64,000 nucleotides of DNA from the NCBI RefSeq assembly GCF_000319245.1, contig NC_019814.1, positions 124,001-188,000 of the forward strand. The letters are read 5' to 3'. Position 1 is the first letter of the stretch, and each line of letters opens with the position of its first letter. The translations under genes and the position numbers were made by a program. The notes under the pieces are model-generated. The model searched no databases, was not told where the DNA came from, and saw only the letters and a program-made list of their open reading frames with translations. This document shows, piece by piece, positions 9,551 through 19,895 of the stretch. Origin of the DNA: Candidatus Kinetoplastibacterium blastocrithidii (ex Strigomonas culicis). Its GTDB lineage: Bacteria; Pseudomonadota; Gammaproteobacteria; Burkholderiales; Burkholderiaceae_B.

Positions 9551-9952
9551 TTAAATACGACGACGCTTTGGAGGACGACATCCGTTATGTGGAATAGGTG
9601 TTATGTCGGAAATACTAGAAATCTTAATTCCAAGAGCATTCAAAGCTCTTACAGAAGATTCGCGACCTGGACCTGGTCCCTTTATTCTTACTTCAAGGGT
9701 TTTAATTCCAAACTCCATAGCAGCACGACCAGCAGCCTCAGCTGCTACCTGCGCTGCAAAAGGGGTAGATTTTCTAGATCCTTTAAAGCCAGAGGATCCT
9801 GAAGTCGCCCAAGACAAAGCATTACCTTGACGATCTGTTATTGTAACAATGGTATTATTAAAAGAAGCATGAACATGCACTATTCCATCTGAAACATTTT
9901 TCTTTACTTTCTTTCTGACGCGAGAAGCGCCACTTGTAGAAGATTTCGCCAT
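9551..9952 (-). CDS. rpsK: 30S ribosomal protein S11
   Basis: Platform protein of the small subunit near the mRNA exit. 133 residues (E. coli 129) with [18 protein letters not shown] and the C-terminal [13 protein letters not shown]. The N-terminal tail is Ser/Lys-rich. Alpha operon, between rpsM (22-bp gap) and rpsD. Confidence 0.97.
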   Translation of the reverse strand: MAKSSTSGASRVRKKVKKNVSDGIVHVHASFNNTIVTITDRQGNALSWATSGSSGFKGSRKSTPFAAQVAAEAAGRAAMEFGIKTLEVRIKGPGPGRESSVRALNALGIKISSISDITPIPHNGCRPPKRRRI

Positions 9953-9974
9953 ATTCTAAATTCCTCAATAATTA

Positions 9975-10340
9975 CTATTTTTTCAGAGAAGCAGCTGCTC
10001 TACGTGGTCCTTTACGAGTGCGTGCATTAGTACGAGTGCGCTGACCACGTACAGGCAATCCACGTTTATGACGCATCCCTCGATAAGTACCCAAATCGAT
10101 TAACCGTTTAATTGAAAACTGAATCTCACGACGAAGGTCACCTTCTACCGTAAACAATCCAACTTGCTCACGAATCCGCTCTAGTTCAGCATCGGTCATA
10201 TCCTTTATTTTTTTAGAAGGAGAAATCTTTGCTGTTTCACAAATCTTACAAGCACGAGATCGTCCAATTCCAAAAATTGCGGTCAAACCAATCTCAGCAT
10301 GCTGTTGTGGCGGGATATTAATGCCAGCAATACGGGCCAT
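9975..10340 (-). CDS. rpsM: 30S ribosomal protein S13
   Basis: Head protein of the small subunit forming bridges to the 50S and contacting P-site tRNA. 121 residues (E. coli 118). Starts [20 protein letters not shown], contains [17 protein letters not shown] and ends in a basic tail. First gene of the alpha group, 46 bp downstream of rpmJ. Confidence 0.97.
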   Translation of the reverse strand: MARIAGINIPPQQHAEIGLTAIFGIGRSRACKICETAKISPSKKIKDMTDAELERIREQVGLFTVEGDLRREIQFSIKRLIDLGTYRGMRHKRGLPVRGQRTRTNARTRKGPRRAAASLKK

Positions 10341-10386
10341 GACTGTTCCTTGAATAAATCAATTATAGTCAAGAATAACAAAAATG

Positions 10387-10500
10387 TTATCCTTGACGTT
10401 GCTTATGACGCGGGTCAGTACAAATAATTCGCACTACTCCGTGACGTTTAATAATCTTACAATTTCGGCAAACTCGCTTAACTGATGCCATTACTTTCAT
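10387..10500 (-). CDS. rpmJ: 50S ribosomal protein L36
   Basis: A 37-residue ribosomal protein I translated directly: it starts [18 protein letters not shown] and ends RHKQRQG. Zinc ligands C11, C14, C27 and H32 are present, so this is the zinc-binding (C+) form. It sits between infA (34-bp gap) and rpsM, the usual position after secY-infA in betaproteobacteria. Confidence 0.95.
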   Translation of the reverse strand: MKVMASVKRVCRNCKIIKRHGVVRIICTDPRHKQRQG

Positions 10501-10534
10501 CGTTAACTCCTAACTTTCCGTAATAATTTTTGAC

Positions 10535-10753
10535 TTACTTAGCACGGAAAATAATTCTAGCCCTAGTAAGATCGTAAGGTGTAAGCTCAACTGTTACCTT
10601 ATCTCCTGGTAATATTCTGATATAATGCATACGCATTTTACCAGAGATATGACCAAGAACTATGTGTCCATTTTCAAGCTTTACACGAAAATTTGCATTA
10701 GGAAGATTTTCTAAAATCTCTCCCTGCATTTGTATTACATCGTCCTTAGACAT
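10535..10753 (-). CDS. infA: translation initiation factor IF-1
   Basis: OB-fold factor that occupies the 30S A site during initiation. Exactly 72 residues as in E. coli; begins [20 protein letters not shown] and contains the [18 protein letters not shown] signature. Located between secY (37-bp gap) and rpmJ, which is the normal betaproteobacterial arrangement rather than the separate E. coli locus. Confidence 0.97.
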   Translation of the reverse strand: MSKDDVIQMQGEILENLPNANFRVKLENGHIVLGHISGKMRMHYIRILPGDKVTVELTPYDLTRARIIFRAK

Positions 10754-10790
10754 TATCTTCTACTTAAAACAATAAAAATTTTTCATTTCC

Positions 10791-12098
10791 TTAACTCTTA
10801 AAATTAGATTTCTTAAGTAGGGAATCATATTGGTAGGACATTACACAAGATTGAACCTGTGTCATAAAATCCATCGTTACAACAACGATAATTAATAAAG
10901 AAGTACCTCCAAAATTAAAAGGCACATTCCATTTCGCTACCAAAAATTCTGGAACAAGACAGACTAATACTACATACATAGCACCAATCAATGTTAAACG
11001 CACAAGAATTTTATCAATATAACGAGATGTCTGTTCACCTGGGCGAATTCCAGGAATTAGTGCACCACTTTTTTTAAGATTATCTGCTGTTTCTCTACTA
11101 TTAAAAACAAGAGCAGTATAAAAAAAACAGAAAAATAAAACAAATAACGAGTATAAAGCTATGTATAAAGGCTGTCTAGGTGAAATTGCAATAGCTAAAC
11201 TAGATAACCAATTAATTTCACTAGCTCCTGAAAACCAGCTGGCTATTGTTCCTGGCAATAACATCAAAGAAGAAGCAAATATAGGAGGAATAACCCCGGA
11301 CATATTTAACTTTAATGGCAAATGTGAACTCTGTCCTCTATATAATTTATTACCGACTTGACGCTGTGCATAATTTACAGGAATTTTTCTTTGAGCCATT
11401 TCAACAAAAACAACTAGAGAGGTAACTAAAAAAACTATGCTTAGTATAAAAATAGCTGATGTGATAGAGATAGAATTGACGCGAACCATATCCAGTAATA
11501 AAAGCAACGAAGATGGAAGCTCCGAAACTATACCAGCAAATATAATCATAGATACGCCGTTACCAATTCCACGTTCAGTTATCTGTTCACCCAGCCACAT
11601 TACAAACATAGTACCGGTTACTAAAGTTAGAACTCTAATCATCATACAAAATGTACCGTCATCAACTATTAGCCCAGGCTGAGATTGTAAAACAAGGCAA
11701 ACGCCAAAAGCTTGTACAGAAGCAACTAAAACAGCACCATATCTTGTATACTGAGATATTTTTCTACGGCCAGACTCCCCTTCCTTCCTTAGAGATTCTA
11801 AATAAGGCACTACCATAGTCATTAACTGAACCACTATGGAAGCTGAAATATAAGGCATAATTCCTAATGAGAACACGGAGAAACGAACCAATGCTCCTCC
11901 TGAAAACATATTGAATAAACCTATTATTCCCCCCTGATTATTTTGAAACAAATCAGCTAACACATAAGGGTTAACACCAGGAACAGGAATATGAGTACCA
12001 ATACGATAAACTATAATTGCAAGAACAAGAAAAACAACCCTACGTTTCAAGTCATAATAGCCAGAACTAGTCTTAGTTGATGATTGCCATCTAGTCAC
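10791..12098 (-). CDS. secY: preprotein translocase subunit SecY
   Basis: Channel subunit of the SecYEG translocon in the inner membrane. 435 residues (E. coli 443) with ten predicted membrane segments; diagnostic stretches are IPVPGVNPYVLADLF, GGALVRFSVFSLGIMPYI (plug region), QRKIPVNYAQRQVG and the C-terminal RPGEQTSRYIDKILVRLT. Last membrane gene of the spc operon, 15 bp from rplO. Its partner secE is at 37706-38086 and the insertase yidC at 44198-45820. Confidence 0.98.
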   Translation of the reverse strand: MTRWQSSTKTSSGYYDLKRRVVFLVLAIIVYRIGTHIPVPGVNPYVLADLFQNNQGGIIGLFNMFSGGALVRFSVFSLGIMPYISASIVVQLMTMVVPYLESLRKEGESGRRKISQYTRYGAVLVASVQAFGVCLVLQSQPGLIVDDGTFCMMIRVLTLVTGTMFVMWLGEQITERGIGNGVSMIIFAGIVSELPSSLLLLLDMVRVNSISITSAIFILSIVFLVTSLVVFVEMAQRKIPVNYAQRQVGNKLYRGQSSHLPLKLNMSGVIPPIFASSLMLLPGTIASWFSGASEINWLSSLAIAISPRQPLYIALYSLFVLFFCFFYTALVFNSRETADNLKKSGALIPGIRPGEQTSRYIDKILVRLTLIGAMYVVLVCLVPEFLVAKWNVPFNFGGTSLLIIVVVTMDFMTQVQSCVMSYQYDSLLKKSNFKS

Positions 12099-12113
12099 TT
12101 TTATAAATACCTC

Positions 12114-12557
12114 TTAAACTATTAACGATCCACCAACAGACTCTATAGCAGAACAAGCACCAGCTGTTGCTGCAATACCCCTTAATACTAATTTACGTGA
12201 CAAACTACCAGACTTTATAACTTTAACAAACCTTACCTCACCCTTAACAATAGAGTTGCTTTTCAATACTTGTATATCAACCTCATTAACAGACAAAGAT
12301 TGCAAATCTGATAAATTAATCTGAGCATACAAATGATTATCAAATTTCCTAAAACCCCTCTTTGGTAATCGTCTTTGTAATGGCATTTGACCTCCTTCGA
12401 AGCCAACTTTGTGGAAACCTCCTGAACGAGATTTCTGTCCTTTGTGGCCACGGCCCGCTGTTTTTCCCAATCCAGAACCTATCCCTCGACCAACACGACG
12501 CCTAGGAAATTTACTTCCTTCCGCAGGATTTATTGTATTTAATCTTATTTCTAACAT
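12114..12557 (-). CDS. rplO: 50S ribosomal protein L15
   Basis: Late-assembling 23S rRNA-binding protein. 147 residues (E. coli 144). The basic, glycine-rich N-terminal half [19 protein letters not shown] and [13 protein letters not shown] is diagnostic. Spc operon, between rpmD (9-bp gap) and secY. Confidence 0.97.
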   Translation of the reverse strand: MLEIRLNTINPAEGSKFPRRRVGRGIGSGLGKTAGRGHKGQKSRSGGFHKVGFEGGQMPLQRRLPKRGFRKFDNHLYAQINLSDLQSLSVNEVDIQVLKSNSIVKGEVRFVKVIKSGSLSRKLVLRGIAATAGACSAIESVGGSLIV

Positions 12558-12566
12558 AAAGCTTTC

Positions 12567-12752
12567 CTAAACATGCGAAACATCAATAAGATATTTTACT
12601 TTTCTAAGCATTCCTCTAACCTCAGGTGTATTATTCAAAATGCTTATACTATTTACTCTACGAAGACCTAAACCTCTAACGGTCTCTCTATGAGACTTAT
12701 TAGTTCCAATAGTAGAGCGCAAAAGTCTAATCTTCAATTGATCATGAGTCAT
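12567..12752 (-). CDS. rpmD: 50S ribosomal protein L30
   Basis: Small large-subunit protein of 61 residues (E. coli 59), with the motif IGTNKSHRETVRGLGLRRVN followed by the conserved MLRKVKYLIDV end. It is preceded by rpsE (5-bp gap) and followed by rplO, the standard spc order. Confidence 0.95.
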   Translation of the reverse strand: MTHDQLKIRLLRSTIGTNKSHRETVRGLGLRRVNSISILNNTPEVRGMLRKVKYLIDVSHV

Positions 12753-12757
12753 AAGAA

Positions 12758-13279
12758 TTATCCTAATATTTCCTCTATGCTCTTACCTCTTTTAGCCGCA
12801 ACTTCAGAGGGGGTCATAGAATTACGCAATCCATTAAACGTTGCCCTAACTAGGTTATAAGGATTGCTAGAACCCAAACTCTTGGCAACAACATTACGGA
12901 TACCCATTACCTCAAAAATAGCACGCATAGGACCACCAGCTATTACACCTGAACCCTCAGCCGCCGGAGAAATAACAACTTTAGAAGCTCCATGTTTGCC
13001 AACAACAGCATGTTGCAACGTGCCACTTTTTAAAGAAACTTTAAACATGTTGCGACGAGCTTGTTCCATTGCTTTTTGGACAGAAACAGGCACTTCCCTA
13101 GCTTTCCCTTTGCCCATGCCTATACGGCCATCACCATCACCAACCACAGTAAGAGCCGCAAAACTCATTGTACGGCCTCCCTTAACAACTTTACTAACAC
13201 GATTGACAGCTATCATTTTCTCACGTAAGCCATCTTCGTTATCTTTTTCCGCGTTATTCTTGCCTTGTACTTTGGCCAT
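12758..13279 (-). CDS. rpsE: 30S ribosomal protein S5
   Basis: Small-subunit protein important for decoding accuracy and mRNA unwinding at the entry channel. 173 residues (E. coli 167). Contains [19 protein letters not shown], the [17 protein letters not shown] loop and [20 protein letters not shown]. Spc operon, 15 bp after rplR and 5 bp before rpmD. Confidence 0.97.
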   Translation of the reverse strand: MAKVQGKNNAEKDNEDGLREKMIAVNRVSKVVKGGRTMSFAALTVVGDGDGRIGMGKGKAREVPVSVQKAMEQARRNMFKVSLKSGTLQHAVVGKHGASKVVISPAAEGSGVIAGGPMRAIFEVMGIRNVVAKSLGSSNPYNLVRATFNGLRNSMTPSEVAAKRGKSIEEILG

Positions 13280-13294
13280 TTATAAAATCCTCGA

Positions 13295-13660
13295 TCAAAA
13301 CTTTAATCCAGCCTCACGAGCAGCTTCAGCTAAAACTCTAACTCTGCCATGATAATGAAAACCGGAACGATCAAAAGCTACAGAGTCTATACCAGCACAT
13401 TTAGCTTTTTCTGCGATACGTGCACCCACTATAGCAGCCGCTATCTTATTACCACCATTAGTAGTCTTCTCCCTCAATAAGGACTTAACCTCAGATTCTA
13501 GAGTCGAAGCACTAACTAAGACTCTATCTCCTTCTGGCGAGAAAATATTAGCATAGATATGTAAATTAGATCTAAATACAGATAGACGATTAACACCTAA
13601 TCTACTAATTTTTCGCCGCGTTGGAATAGATCGACGCAATCTGGAATTTCTTTTATTCAT
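13295..13660 (-). CDS. rplR: 50S ribosomal protein L18
   Basis: Binds 5S rRNA together with L5 and L25. 121 residues (E. coli 117). The basic N-terminus ([18 protein letters not shown]) is followed by [16 protein letters not shown] and ends in [20 protein letters not shown], all family features. Spc operon between rplF (20-bp gap) and rpsE. Confidence 0.97.
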   Translation of the reverse strand: MNKRNSRLRRSIPTRRKISRLGVNRLSVFRSNLHIYANIFSPEGDRVLVSASTLESEVKSLLREKTTNGGNKIAAAIVGARIAEKAKCAGIDSVAFDRSGFHYHGRVRVLAEAAREAGLKF

Positions 13661-13680
13661 AACTTCCTCTCTTGCCTAAA

Positions 13681-14214
13681 TTACTTTTTCTTAGCTTCTT
13701 TAAGCACTACTCGCTCGTCAGCATAACGTACTCCTTTCCCTTTATAAGGTTCAGGTGGACGATATGATCTAATTTTTGCTGCAACTTGACCAACAGATTG
13801 CTTATCTATACCTTTTATAACGAGCTCTGTAGGCGTAGAACTCTCTGCAATAATACCAGATGGTAATTGATGTAAAACATCATGAGAAAAACCAAGCTGC
13901 AATTTAACTACAGATTCCTGCACAGAAGCTCTAAAACCAACACCGACCAACACTAACTTTCGTTCAAAACCTCTACTAACCCCAATAACCATATTAGATA
14001 TAAGAGCACGCAAAGTTCCTATCATAGCTTTCGACTGTTCTGAAATACGAACAATTGAAAAAACTATTTTATTCTCTACAAGATCTACTTTTACATCATC
14101 AACTAGAAACTGTGTCAAAGAACCTAAAGGACCTTTTATTGTAATTTGATTATCTTCAATTTTCGCCTCAACATTATTAGGCAAATCAATTGGATATTTA
14201 GCAATTCGTGACAT
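13681..14214 (-). CDS. rplF: 50S ribosomal protein L6
   Basis: Large-subunit protein near the factor-binding site. 177 residues, the E. coli length. Two L6 repeats are visible; the C-terminal one includes GIDKQSVGQVAAKIRSYRPP and EPYKGKGVRYADE. Spc operon, 12 bp after rpsH. Confidence 0.97.
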   Translation of the reverse strand: MSRIAKYPIDLPNNVEAKIEDNQITIKGPLGSLTQFLVDDVKVDLVENKIVFSIVRISEQSKAMIGTLRALISNMVIGVSRGFERKLVLVGVGFRASVQESVVKLQLGFSHDVLHQLPSGIIAESSTPTELVIKGIDKQSVGQVAAKIRSYRPPEPYKGKGVRYADERVVLKEAKKK

Positions 14215-14226
14215 TAGAATTTCTCC

Positions 14227-14622
14227 CTAGGCCACATAACATAAAACTTCACCGCCAACACCATTAGCCTTGGCTTTACGGTCTGTCATGACACCATGTG
14301 AAGTGGAAACTATAGCTATACCCAAGCCGTTCATTACTTGAGGAATACTAGAGCTCTTTTTATAAACTCTTAAACCAGGGCGAGAAACTCTATCAATTCT
14401 CTCTATAACTGGACGTCCAGCATAATACTTGAGAATAATCTCTATTTCTGGTTTGCTAGCAATACCTTTAATCTCAAAACCATCTATATATCCTTCCTCT
14501 TTTAAGACAGTAGCGATTGCTACCTTTATATTTGAAGACGGAATAATGACCTTTACTTTATCAGTTTGCTGTGCATTGCGGATACGAGTCAACATATCAG
14601 CAATTGGATCGCTCATGCTCAT
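14227..14622 (-). CDS. rpsH: 30S ribosomal protein S8
   Basis: Central-domain 16S binder; in E. coli it also represses the spc operon by binding a mimic site near rplE. 131 residues (E. coli 130). Starts [18 protein letters not shown], and ends with the conserved [18 protein letters not shown]. The first ATG (14622) is kept because family members begin MSM. Ten bases after rpsN. Confidence 0.97.
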   Translation of the reverse strand: MSMSDPIADMLTRIRNAQQTDKVKVIIPSSNIKVAIATVLKEEGYIDGFEIKGIASKPEIEIILKYYAGRPVIERIDRVSRPGLRVYKKSSSIPQVMNGLGIAIVSTSHGVMTDRKAKANGVGGEVLCYVA

Positions 14623-14632
14623 GCTATTTCTC

Positions 14633-14938
14633 CTACCAGCTAGCCTTAATCATTCCGGGAATTTCTCCCTTCATTGCCATTTCTCGCAATTTGTGTCGAG
14701 CTAGCCCAAACTTACGAAAAACACCTCGCGGACGCCCCGTTACAACACAACGATTACGTTGTCTTGTGGGATTAGAATTGCGCGGTAACTGCTGCAGCTG
14801 TAATCTAGCTTGATATCTTTCTTCGTCTCCTTTTGATTGATCATCAATTATAGATTTTAGTTGAGCACGTTTAACAGCGAATTTATTAACCAATTTGGTA
14901 CGTTTAATATCACGATTTATCAGGGACAATTTAGCCAC
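14633..14938 (-). CDS. rpsN: 30S ribosomal protein S14
   Basis: Head protein of the small subunit. 101 residues, the long zinc-free form of proteobacteria (no CxxC pair). Diagnostic C-terminal stretch [19 protein letters not shown]. Twelve bases after rplE in the spc operon. Confidence 0.97.
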   Translation of the reverse strand: MAKLSLINRDIKRTKLVNKFAVKRAQLKSIIDDQSKGDEERYQARLQLQQLPRNSNPTRQRNRCVVTGRPRGVFRKFGLARHKLREMAMKGEIPGMIKASW

Positions 14939-14950
14939 TTTGTAATCCCA

Positions 14951-15490
14951 TTAATTACGAAAAGGAAATCCGAAGGCTGTTAATAAAGCTTTCGCTTCTT
15001 CATCAGTCTTCGCTGTAGTAGTGATGCTAATATTCATTCCACGCAAAGTATCGACTTTATCATACTCGACCTCAGGAAAAATGATCTGTTCTTTAACACC
15101 TATATTATAATTGCCATGGCCATCAAAAGCACGACCAGAGACACCTCTAAAATCGCGAACTCTAGGCAAAGCAACAGAAACCAAACGATCCAGAAACTCA
15201 TACATGCGTTCACCGCGTAGAGTAACCATACAACCTATTGGATAATTTTCACGAATCTTAAAACCAGCTATAGCTTTACGAGTTTTAGTTACAACAACTT
15301 TTTGTCCTGATATTTTTGTTAAATCAGATACAGCATGATCAACAATTTTTTTATCAGAAACAGCCTCAGATACTCCCATATTAAGAGTAATCTTAGATAG
15401 ACGTGGAGCTTCCATTATGCTTTTATATCCAAATCTTGACTTTAGGCTAGCTATAACTGTATTTCTATACAAATCTTGTAAACGAGACAT
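14951..15490 (-). CDS. rplE: 50S ribosomal protein L5
   Basis: 5S rRNA-binding protein forming an intersubunit bridge with S13. 179 residues, the E. coli length. Contains [35 protein letters not shown] and [20 protein letters not shown]. Ten bases after rplX in the spc operon. Confidence 0.97.
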   Translation of the reverse strand: MSRLQDLYRNTVIASLKSRFGYKSIMEAPRLSKITLNMGVSEAVSDKKIVDHAVSDLTKISGQKVVVTKTRKAIAGFKIRENYPIGCMVTLRGERMYEFLDRLVSVALPRVRDFRGVSGRAFDGHGNYNIGVKEQIIFPEVEYDKVDTLRGMNISITTTAKTDEEAKALLTAFGFPFRN

Positions 15491-15500
15491 GCTTCGCTCC

Positions 15501-15821
15501 CTATGATTTATTATCTACAGAAGAACCATTGGAACGGAATACTCTAGTCTTTACTCCATCTAATTCCTTAATAAGGACACGCTCTCCTTTTCCAGTATCC
15601 TTATTGAATAAGGCTACATTAGATATATGTATAGGCATAGACTTGCTGGTAATTCCTCCAGGATTATTACTCATTGGATTAGCCTTTAAATGCTTCTTCA
15701 CAACATTTATTCCTTCTACCAACAAGTGATCCTTTCCAACAACTGCTGAAACTATCCCACGACGCTTTTTATCGCGACCAGCAAGAATAACAACCTCATC
15801 ACCTTTACGAATTTTATTCAT
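15501..15821 (-). CDS. rplX: 50S ribosomal protein L24
   Basis: Assembly initiator of the 50S subunit with a KOW motif near the N-terminus ([17 protein letters not shown]). 106 residues from ATG 15821 (E. coli 104); the upstream in-frame extension of 13 residues to 15860 would overlap rplN and lacks family similarity. Spc operon, 10 bp after rplN. Confidence 0.95.
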   Translation of the reverse strand: MNKIRKGDEVVILAGRDKKRRGIVSAVVGKDHLLVEGINVVKKHLKANPMSNNPGGITSKSMPIHISNVALFNKDTGKGERVLIKELDGVKTRVFRSNGSSVDNKS

Positions 15822-15831
15822 TAAAGCTTCC

Positions 15832-16200
15832 CTACAAAACTTCCGGAGCCAAGGATACAATCTTCATAAACCTCTCATTACGTAACTCACGAGTGACAGG
15901 TCCAAAGATACGAGTACCAATTGGTTCTAACTTTGCATTTAGTAATACAGCAGCATTACTATCAAATCGCAGTAATGCTCCGTCTTTCCGACGAACACCT
16001 TTTGCTGTACGCACAACAACAGCATTATACACTTCACCCTTTTTTACACGTCCGCGTGGGGCTGCATCTTTAACACTTACTTTAATAATATCGCCGATTC
16101 CGGCATAACGTCGCTTAGACCCGCCAAGAACTTTGATACACATAACATGACGTGCACCAGTATTATCAGCCACATCTAGCGTGGTTTGCATTTGGATCAT
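15832..16200 (-). CDS. rplN: 50S ribosomal protein L14
   Basis: Large-subunit protein near the GTPase-associated face. 122 residues (E. coli 123). Begins [20 protein letters not shown] and contains the signature [20 protein letters not shown]. First gene of the spc group; the 223-bp gap upstream, to rpsQ, is where an operon promoter would be expected. Confidence 0.97.
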   Translation of the reverse strand: MIQMQTTLDVADNTGARHVMCIKVLGGSKRRYAGIGDIIKVSVKDAAPRGRVKKGEVYNAVVVRTAKGVRRKDGALLRFDSNAAVLLNAKLEPIGTRIFGPVTRELRNERFMKIVSLAPEVL

Positions 16201-16423
16201 GATTTTTCCTATTCCAACTTAACAACTTAATTTTATAGTTGTCAGTTTTGGCCCCGTTTTTCTAGAATGGCTACAATAACCAAATAGATATGGGTTGAAA
16301 TCTTAACATAATAATATCTCCCTATCCTTAAGATAAGAGAGACACCTCCCTGTATTCTCCCATGTTTTTATAAAAAACACAAGATACAATTAACTAAAAA
16401 ACAGCAAACCTAAATTTGTGATA
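16201..16423 (-). promoter_or_regulatory. 223-bp intergenic region between S10 and spc gene groups
   Basis: The longest gap in the rplC-rplQ block, between the end of rpsQ and the start of rplN. In E. coli the spc operon promoter lies here. On the minus strand there are loose promoter-like hexamers (TTGTGT, then AGAATA about 17 nt on, near 16340-16370) but none is a convincing consensus. No long hairpin was found. Confidence 0.3.
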
Positions 16424-16705
16424 TTAGATAACTCTCGCAGCATCAATCAAACGCACAACTAGCCAAGATTTAGTGCGAGAAATTGGCCTACATTCTTTTA
16501 TTTCGACTGTATCTCCCTCATTATACTTATTATCAGCATCATGAGCCTTATACTTTACTGAACGAGTCACTATTTTACCAAGAACATTATGTTTTACTCT
16601 TCTCTCAACTATAACCACAACAGACTTGTCCATTTTGTTACTAACTACTTTTCCAACTAATGTCCGTTGACGTTTAGAGCTCTGAATCTCAACAGAATTA
16701 CTCAT
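16424..16705 (-). CDS. rpsQ: 30S ribosomal protein S17
   Basis: Early 16S binder with an OB fold. 93 residues (E. coli 84). Core [20 protein letters not shown] and [20 protein letters not shown]-type segment are diagnostic. Its start overlaps the rpmC stop by 8 bp, indicating coupled translation. Last gene of the S10 group. Confidence 0.96.
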   Translation of the reverse strand: MSNSVEIQSSKRQRTLVGKVVSNKMDKSVVVIVERRVKHNVLGKIVTRSVKYKAHDADNKYNEGDTVEIKECRPISRTKSWLVVRLIDAARVI

Positions 16706-16892
16706 TTCCTATTTCCTCTGTCAATATTGTACGTATACGAGCTATGTCCCTACGTACTTTACATATCTGACTTGTATTAGCAAGCTGCTTTGTAGCTACC
16801 TGCATACGCAATCTAAACTGAGCTTTCAATAAACTCTCAAGCTCAACATTCAGATCTGTTTTGTTTTTTAAACGAAGCTCACTAGCTTTCAT
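16698..16892 (-). CDS. rpmC: 50S ribosomal protein L29
   Basis: Helical-hairpin protein at the peptide exit tunnel. 64 residues from ATG 16892 ([11 protein letters not shown], the family start); seven extra residues upstream would overlap rplP. Contains [11 protein letters not shown] and ends with [14 protein letters not shown]. Overlaps rpsQ by 8 bp. Confidence 0.95.
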   Translation of the reverse strand: MKASELRLKNKTDLNVELESLLKAQFRLRMQVATKQLANTSQICKVRRDIARIRTILTEEIGNE

Positions 16893-16902
16893 AAAAACCT
16901 CT

Positions 16903-17319
16903 CTAAGCACCAATACGACGCGATACGAAAACAGTAGAAACTGGCAATTTAGCTGCCGCTAAACGGAAAGCTTCTCTGGCTAACTCTTCACTAACACCTT
17001 CCATTTCGTACAACACCTTTCCCGGCTGAATTTCTGAAACCCAATATTCTGGATTTCCTTTACCATTACCCATACGAACTTCTGCCGGTTTCTGAGAAAT
17101 TGGCTTATCTGGGAAAATACGTATCCATACCCTACCGCCACGTTTAATATGTCTATTAATAGCACGTCTAGCAGATTCTATTTGTCTAGCTGTTAATCTT
17201 CCTCTACCAGTAGCTTTAAGTCCAAATTCACCGAAAGCTACATTGGCTCCACTAGTGGCAAGACCAGTATTTCGACCTTTATGTTCTTTACGATATTTTC
17301 TACGAGCTGGTTGTAACAT
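16903..17319 (-). CDS. rplP: 50S ribosomal protein L16
   Basis: Needed for A-site tRNA positioning. 138 residues (E. coli 136). Starts [17 protein letters not shown] and has [20 protein letters not shown] and [20 protein letters not shown]. Two bases after rpsC and 10 bases before rpmC in the S10 group. Confidence 0.97.
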   Translation of the reverse strand: MLQPARRKYRKEHKGRNTGLATSGANVAFGEFGLKATGRGRLTARQIESARRAINRHIKRGGRVWIRIFPDKPISQKPAEVRMGNGKGNPEYWVSEIQPGKVLYEMEGVSEELAREAFRLAAAKLPVSTVFVSRRIGA

Positions 17320-17321
17320 AA

Positions 17322-18128
17322 TTAACCTACCTCATTTTCTGAAGAAGAGCTGTTATTAGCCTGTTGAGAACGATAGTTAGTTTTTCCAGATCCTCTATTA
17401 CGTGACGACTTATTATCAACCCTTTCTTTTGGAGAGCGTCTTGACTTACGATTATCCTCTTCTCTGAAAGGTTTAACATCAGTTGGCAATATGTCATTAG
17501 AAAAAGATATATCGCCTTTATATATCCAGACTTTAACACCTATAACACCATAAGTTGTACGGGCTTCAGAAGTTGCATAATCAATATTAGCCTTAAGAGT
17601 ATGCAAAGGGACTCTACCTTCACGATACCATTCAGTACGAGCTATTTCTATACCATTCAATCGTCCTGAGCTCATTATTTTAATACCCTTAGCTCCTAAT
17701 CTCATAGCATTTTGCATCGCTCTCTTCATAGCTCTACGGAACATTATGCGCTTTTCTAGCTGTTGCGCTATAGAGTCAGCAATTAATTGAGCATCAATTT
17801 CCGGTTTTCGCACTTCTTCTATATTAACTTGCACTGGAACACCAGCCAATCTCTGAAGATCAGTCTTTAAATTCTCAATATCTTCTCCACGCTTGCCTAT
17901 AACAATCCCAGGACGAGCCGAATAAATAGTTACACGAGCATTCTTAGCTGGTCTCTCTATTAATACTCGACTAACAGAAGCCCCCTTAAGCTTTTTCTTT
18001 AAATATTCACGGATTCGTATATCACCAGCCAAGATACCTCTAAAATCACGGTCCTCAGCAAACCAACGTGACGACCAATTTCTGGTGACTGATAAACGAA
18101 ATCCAGTAGGACAAATTTTCTGACCCAT
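17322..18128 (-). CDS. rpsC: 30S ribosomal protein S3 with extended C-terminal tail
   Basis: Head protein lining the mRNA entry. 268 residues against 233 in E. coli. The N-terminal and KH domains ([14 protein letters not shown]) and the C-terminal S3 domain ([35 protein letters not shown]) are intact to about residue 212. Beyond that runs a low-complexity tail rich in Ser, Arg, Lys and Asn. Basic S3 tails also occur in other betaproteobacteria, so this is probably lineage-specific and not a fusion. S10 group, 16 bp after rplV. Confidence 0.96.
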   Translation of the reverse strand: MGQKICPTGFRLSVTRNWSSRWFAEDRDFRGILAGDIRIREYLKKKLKGASVSRVLIERPAKNARVTIYSARPGIVIGKRGEDIENLKTDLQRLAGVPVQVNIEEVRKPEIDAQLIADSIAQQLEKRIMFRRAMKRAMQNAMRLGAKGIKIMSSGRLNGIEIARTEWYREGRVPLHTLKANIDYATSEARTTYGVIGVKVWIYKGDISFSNDILPTDVKPFREEDNRKSRRSPKERVDNKSSRNRGSGKTNYRSQQANNSSSSENEVG

Positions 18129-18144
18129 ATATTACCCTCTCTCC

Positions 18145-18474
18145 CTAGGATTCTACCTTAACGGTAATATGACAAGTTTGTTTTTCGATTCTATTACCAC
18201 GACCTTTAGCGCGAGCAGAAAAACGTTTCATAGACTGAGCCTTGTCAATAAAAATCTCTTTAACATACAACTCATCTATATCAGCACCATTATTGTGCTC
18301 AGCATTAGCAATCGCAGACTCAACAGCCTTTTTAATAACACAAGCAGCTTTTTTAGGCGAAAATGCTAGTATATTAACCGCCTGCGCAACAGACTTATTT
18401 CTTATTAAATCAGCAACCAATCGAACTTTTTGAGCTGACATATGAATTCCACGGATAACAGCAGTAGTTACCAT
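18145..18474 (-). CDS. rplV: 50S ribosomal protein L22
   Basis: Binds all domains of 23S rRNA; its loop lines the exit tunnel. 109 residues (E. coli 110). Contains [18 protein letters not shown] and the beta-loop [20 protein letters not shown]. Four bases after rpsS. Confidence 0.97.
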   Translation of the reverse strand: MVTTAVIRGIHMSAQKVRLVADLIRNKSVAQAVNILAFSPKKAACVIKKAVESAIANAEHNNGADIDELYVKEIFIDKAQSMKRFSARAKGRGNRIEKQTCHITVKVES

Positions 18475-18478
18475 TTAA

Positions 18479-18754
18479 TCACCTCTTCGCCTTCTTATCT
18501 GCAGCATGCCCTTTAAATGTTCTAGTAGCAGCAAATTCACCCAATTTATGACCAACCATATTTTCATTTATATAAACTGGTACTTGCTGACGACCATTAT
18601 GAACTGCAATTGTTAATCCAATAAAATCAGGGAGAATAGTTGACCTACGAGACCATGTTTTAATTGGTTTTTTATCCTTACTTATAAAGGCTGCCTCTAT
18701 CTTTTTCATAAGATGAAGATCGACAAAAGGTCCTTTTTTGATAGAACGTGACAT
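18479..18754 (-). CDS. rpsS: 30S ribosomal protein S19
   Basis: Head protein that pairs with S13. 91 residues (E. coli 92). Starts [18 protein letters not shown] and contains [20 protein letters not shown] and [17 protein letters not shown]. Sixteen bases after rplB. Confidence 0.97.
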   Translation of the reverse strand: MSRSIKKGPFVDLHLMKKIEAAFISKDKKPIKTWSRRSTILPDFIGLTIAVHNGRQQVPVYINENMVGHKLGEFAATRTFKGHAADKKAKR

Positions 18755-18770
18755 ATTCGTTCGCCTCTTA

Positions 18771-19598
18771 TTATTTACGCTTACGTTTTTGGACTATCAT
18801 ATTATCAGTCCTTTTATTGCGACGAGTTTTATAACCCTTAGCTGGAGTTCCCCATGGACTTACAGGTTCTCTGGCCTCACCAGTTCGACCCTCGCCTCCA
18901 CCATGTGGATGATCCACCGGGTTCATGGCGACACCACGAACCGTAGGACGTATGCCGCGCCAACGCATTGCCCCTGCCTTACCTATTTGGCGAAGACTAT
19001 GCTCCTCATTTCCTACCTCACCTATGGTCGCTCGACAATCCACATGAATGTTGCGAACCTCTCCAGATCTTAAACGAACCTGAGCATAAACACCTTCCCT
19101 AGCAAGCAAGACTGCTGATGAGCCGGCTGATCTAGCTAATTGAGCACCCTTGCCAGGACGCATCTCTATGCAATGTATGGTTGACCCGACCGGTATATTT
19201 CGTATAGGCAAAGCATTACCTATACGAATTGGCGACTCAACTCCAGAAATTAAAACATCCCCAACTCCAATCCCTCTAGGAGCTATGATATAACGACGCT
19301 CACCATCAGCATAACATAAAAGAGCTATATAGGCGCTACGATTAGGATCATATTCAAAACGCTCTACTTTAGCAGATATACCATCCTTACTGCGACAAAA
19401 ATCCACTACTCTATAATGCTTTTTATGACCCCCTCCCTTATGCCTAACAGTGATATGACCATTATTATTGCGGCCTGATATGCGATTCTTTTTTTCCAAC
19501 AAAGCAAAAAAAGGATCACCCTTATGAAGGACTGGGTTTACTAATTTTACCACCCCTCTCCTACCAGGAGAAGTAGGCTTCACCTTTAAAATAGCCAT
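18771..19598 (-). CDS. rplB: 50S ribosomal protein L2
   Basis: Core protein near the peptidyl transferase centre, required for subunit joining. 275 residues (E. coli 273). C-terminal signature [20 protein letters not shown] includes the conserved histidine. Directly abuts rplW (stop to start without gap). Confidence 0.98.
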   Translation of the reverse strand: MAILKVKPTSPGRRGVVKLVNPVLHKGDPFFALLEKKNRISGRNNNGHITVRHKGGGHKKHYRVVDFCRSKDGISAKVERFEYDPNRSAYIALLCYADGERRYIIAPRGIGVGDVLISGVESPIRIGNALPIRNIPVGSTIHCIEMRPGKGAQLARSAGSSAVLLAREGVYAQVRLRSGEVRNIHVDCRATIGEVGNEEHSLRQIGKAGAMRWRGIRPTVRGVAMNPVDHPHGGGEGRTGEAREPVSPWGTPAKGYKTRRNKRTDNMIVQKRKRK

Positions 19599-19895
19599 TT
19601 ATATCACCTCTGCAAAGTTAATCTCATGACCATCTCTAAGGGATACATAAGCTTTCTTTTCATTACGACGATGGCCAATGAAACGACCGAAACGTTTAAC
19701 TTTGCCTTTTCTATTAAATATGCTAACAGAATCCACTTTTACATTAAATAAGAGTTCTACCGCTGCTTTAACCTCTATCTTCGTAGCATCTGGCAAAACC
19801 CTGAAAGCAAATTGTCTACATTTATCAGCAATGTTAGTTGTTTTTTCTGTAATCACCGGAGCTAAAATAACTTGCATCAATCGTTCCGCATTCAT
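19599..19895 (-). CDS. rplW: 50S ribosomal protein L23
   Basis: Exit-tunnel protein and docking site for trigger factor and SRP. 98 residues (E. coli 100). Core [16 protein letters not shown] and [19 protein letters not shown]. Overlaps the end of rplD by 4 bp (ATGA type), so translation is coupled. Confidence 0.96.
   Translation of the reverse strand: MNAERLMQVILAPVITEKTTNIADKCRQFAFRVLPDATKIEVKAAVELLFNVKVDSVSIFNRKGKVKRFGRFIGHRRNEKKAYVSLRDGHEINFAEVI

Noticed and set aside
12864-13352. 162-codon open frame antisense to rpsE and rplR
   Set aside because: It is the complementary shadow of two strongly conserved ribosomal genes and has no domain of its own.
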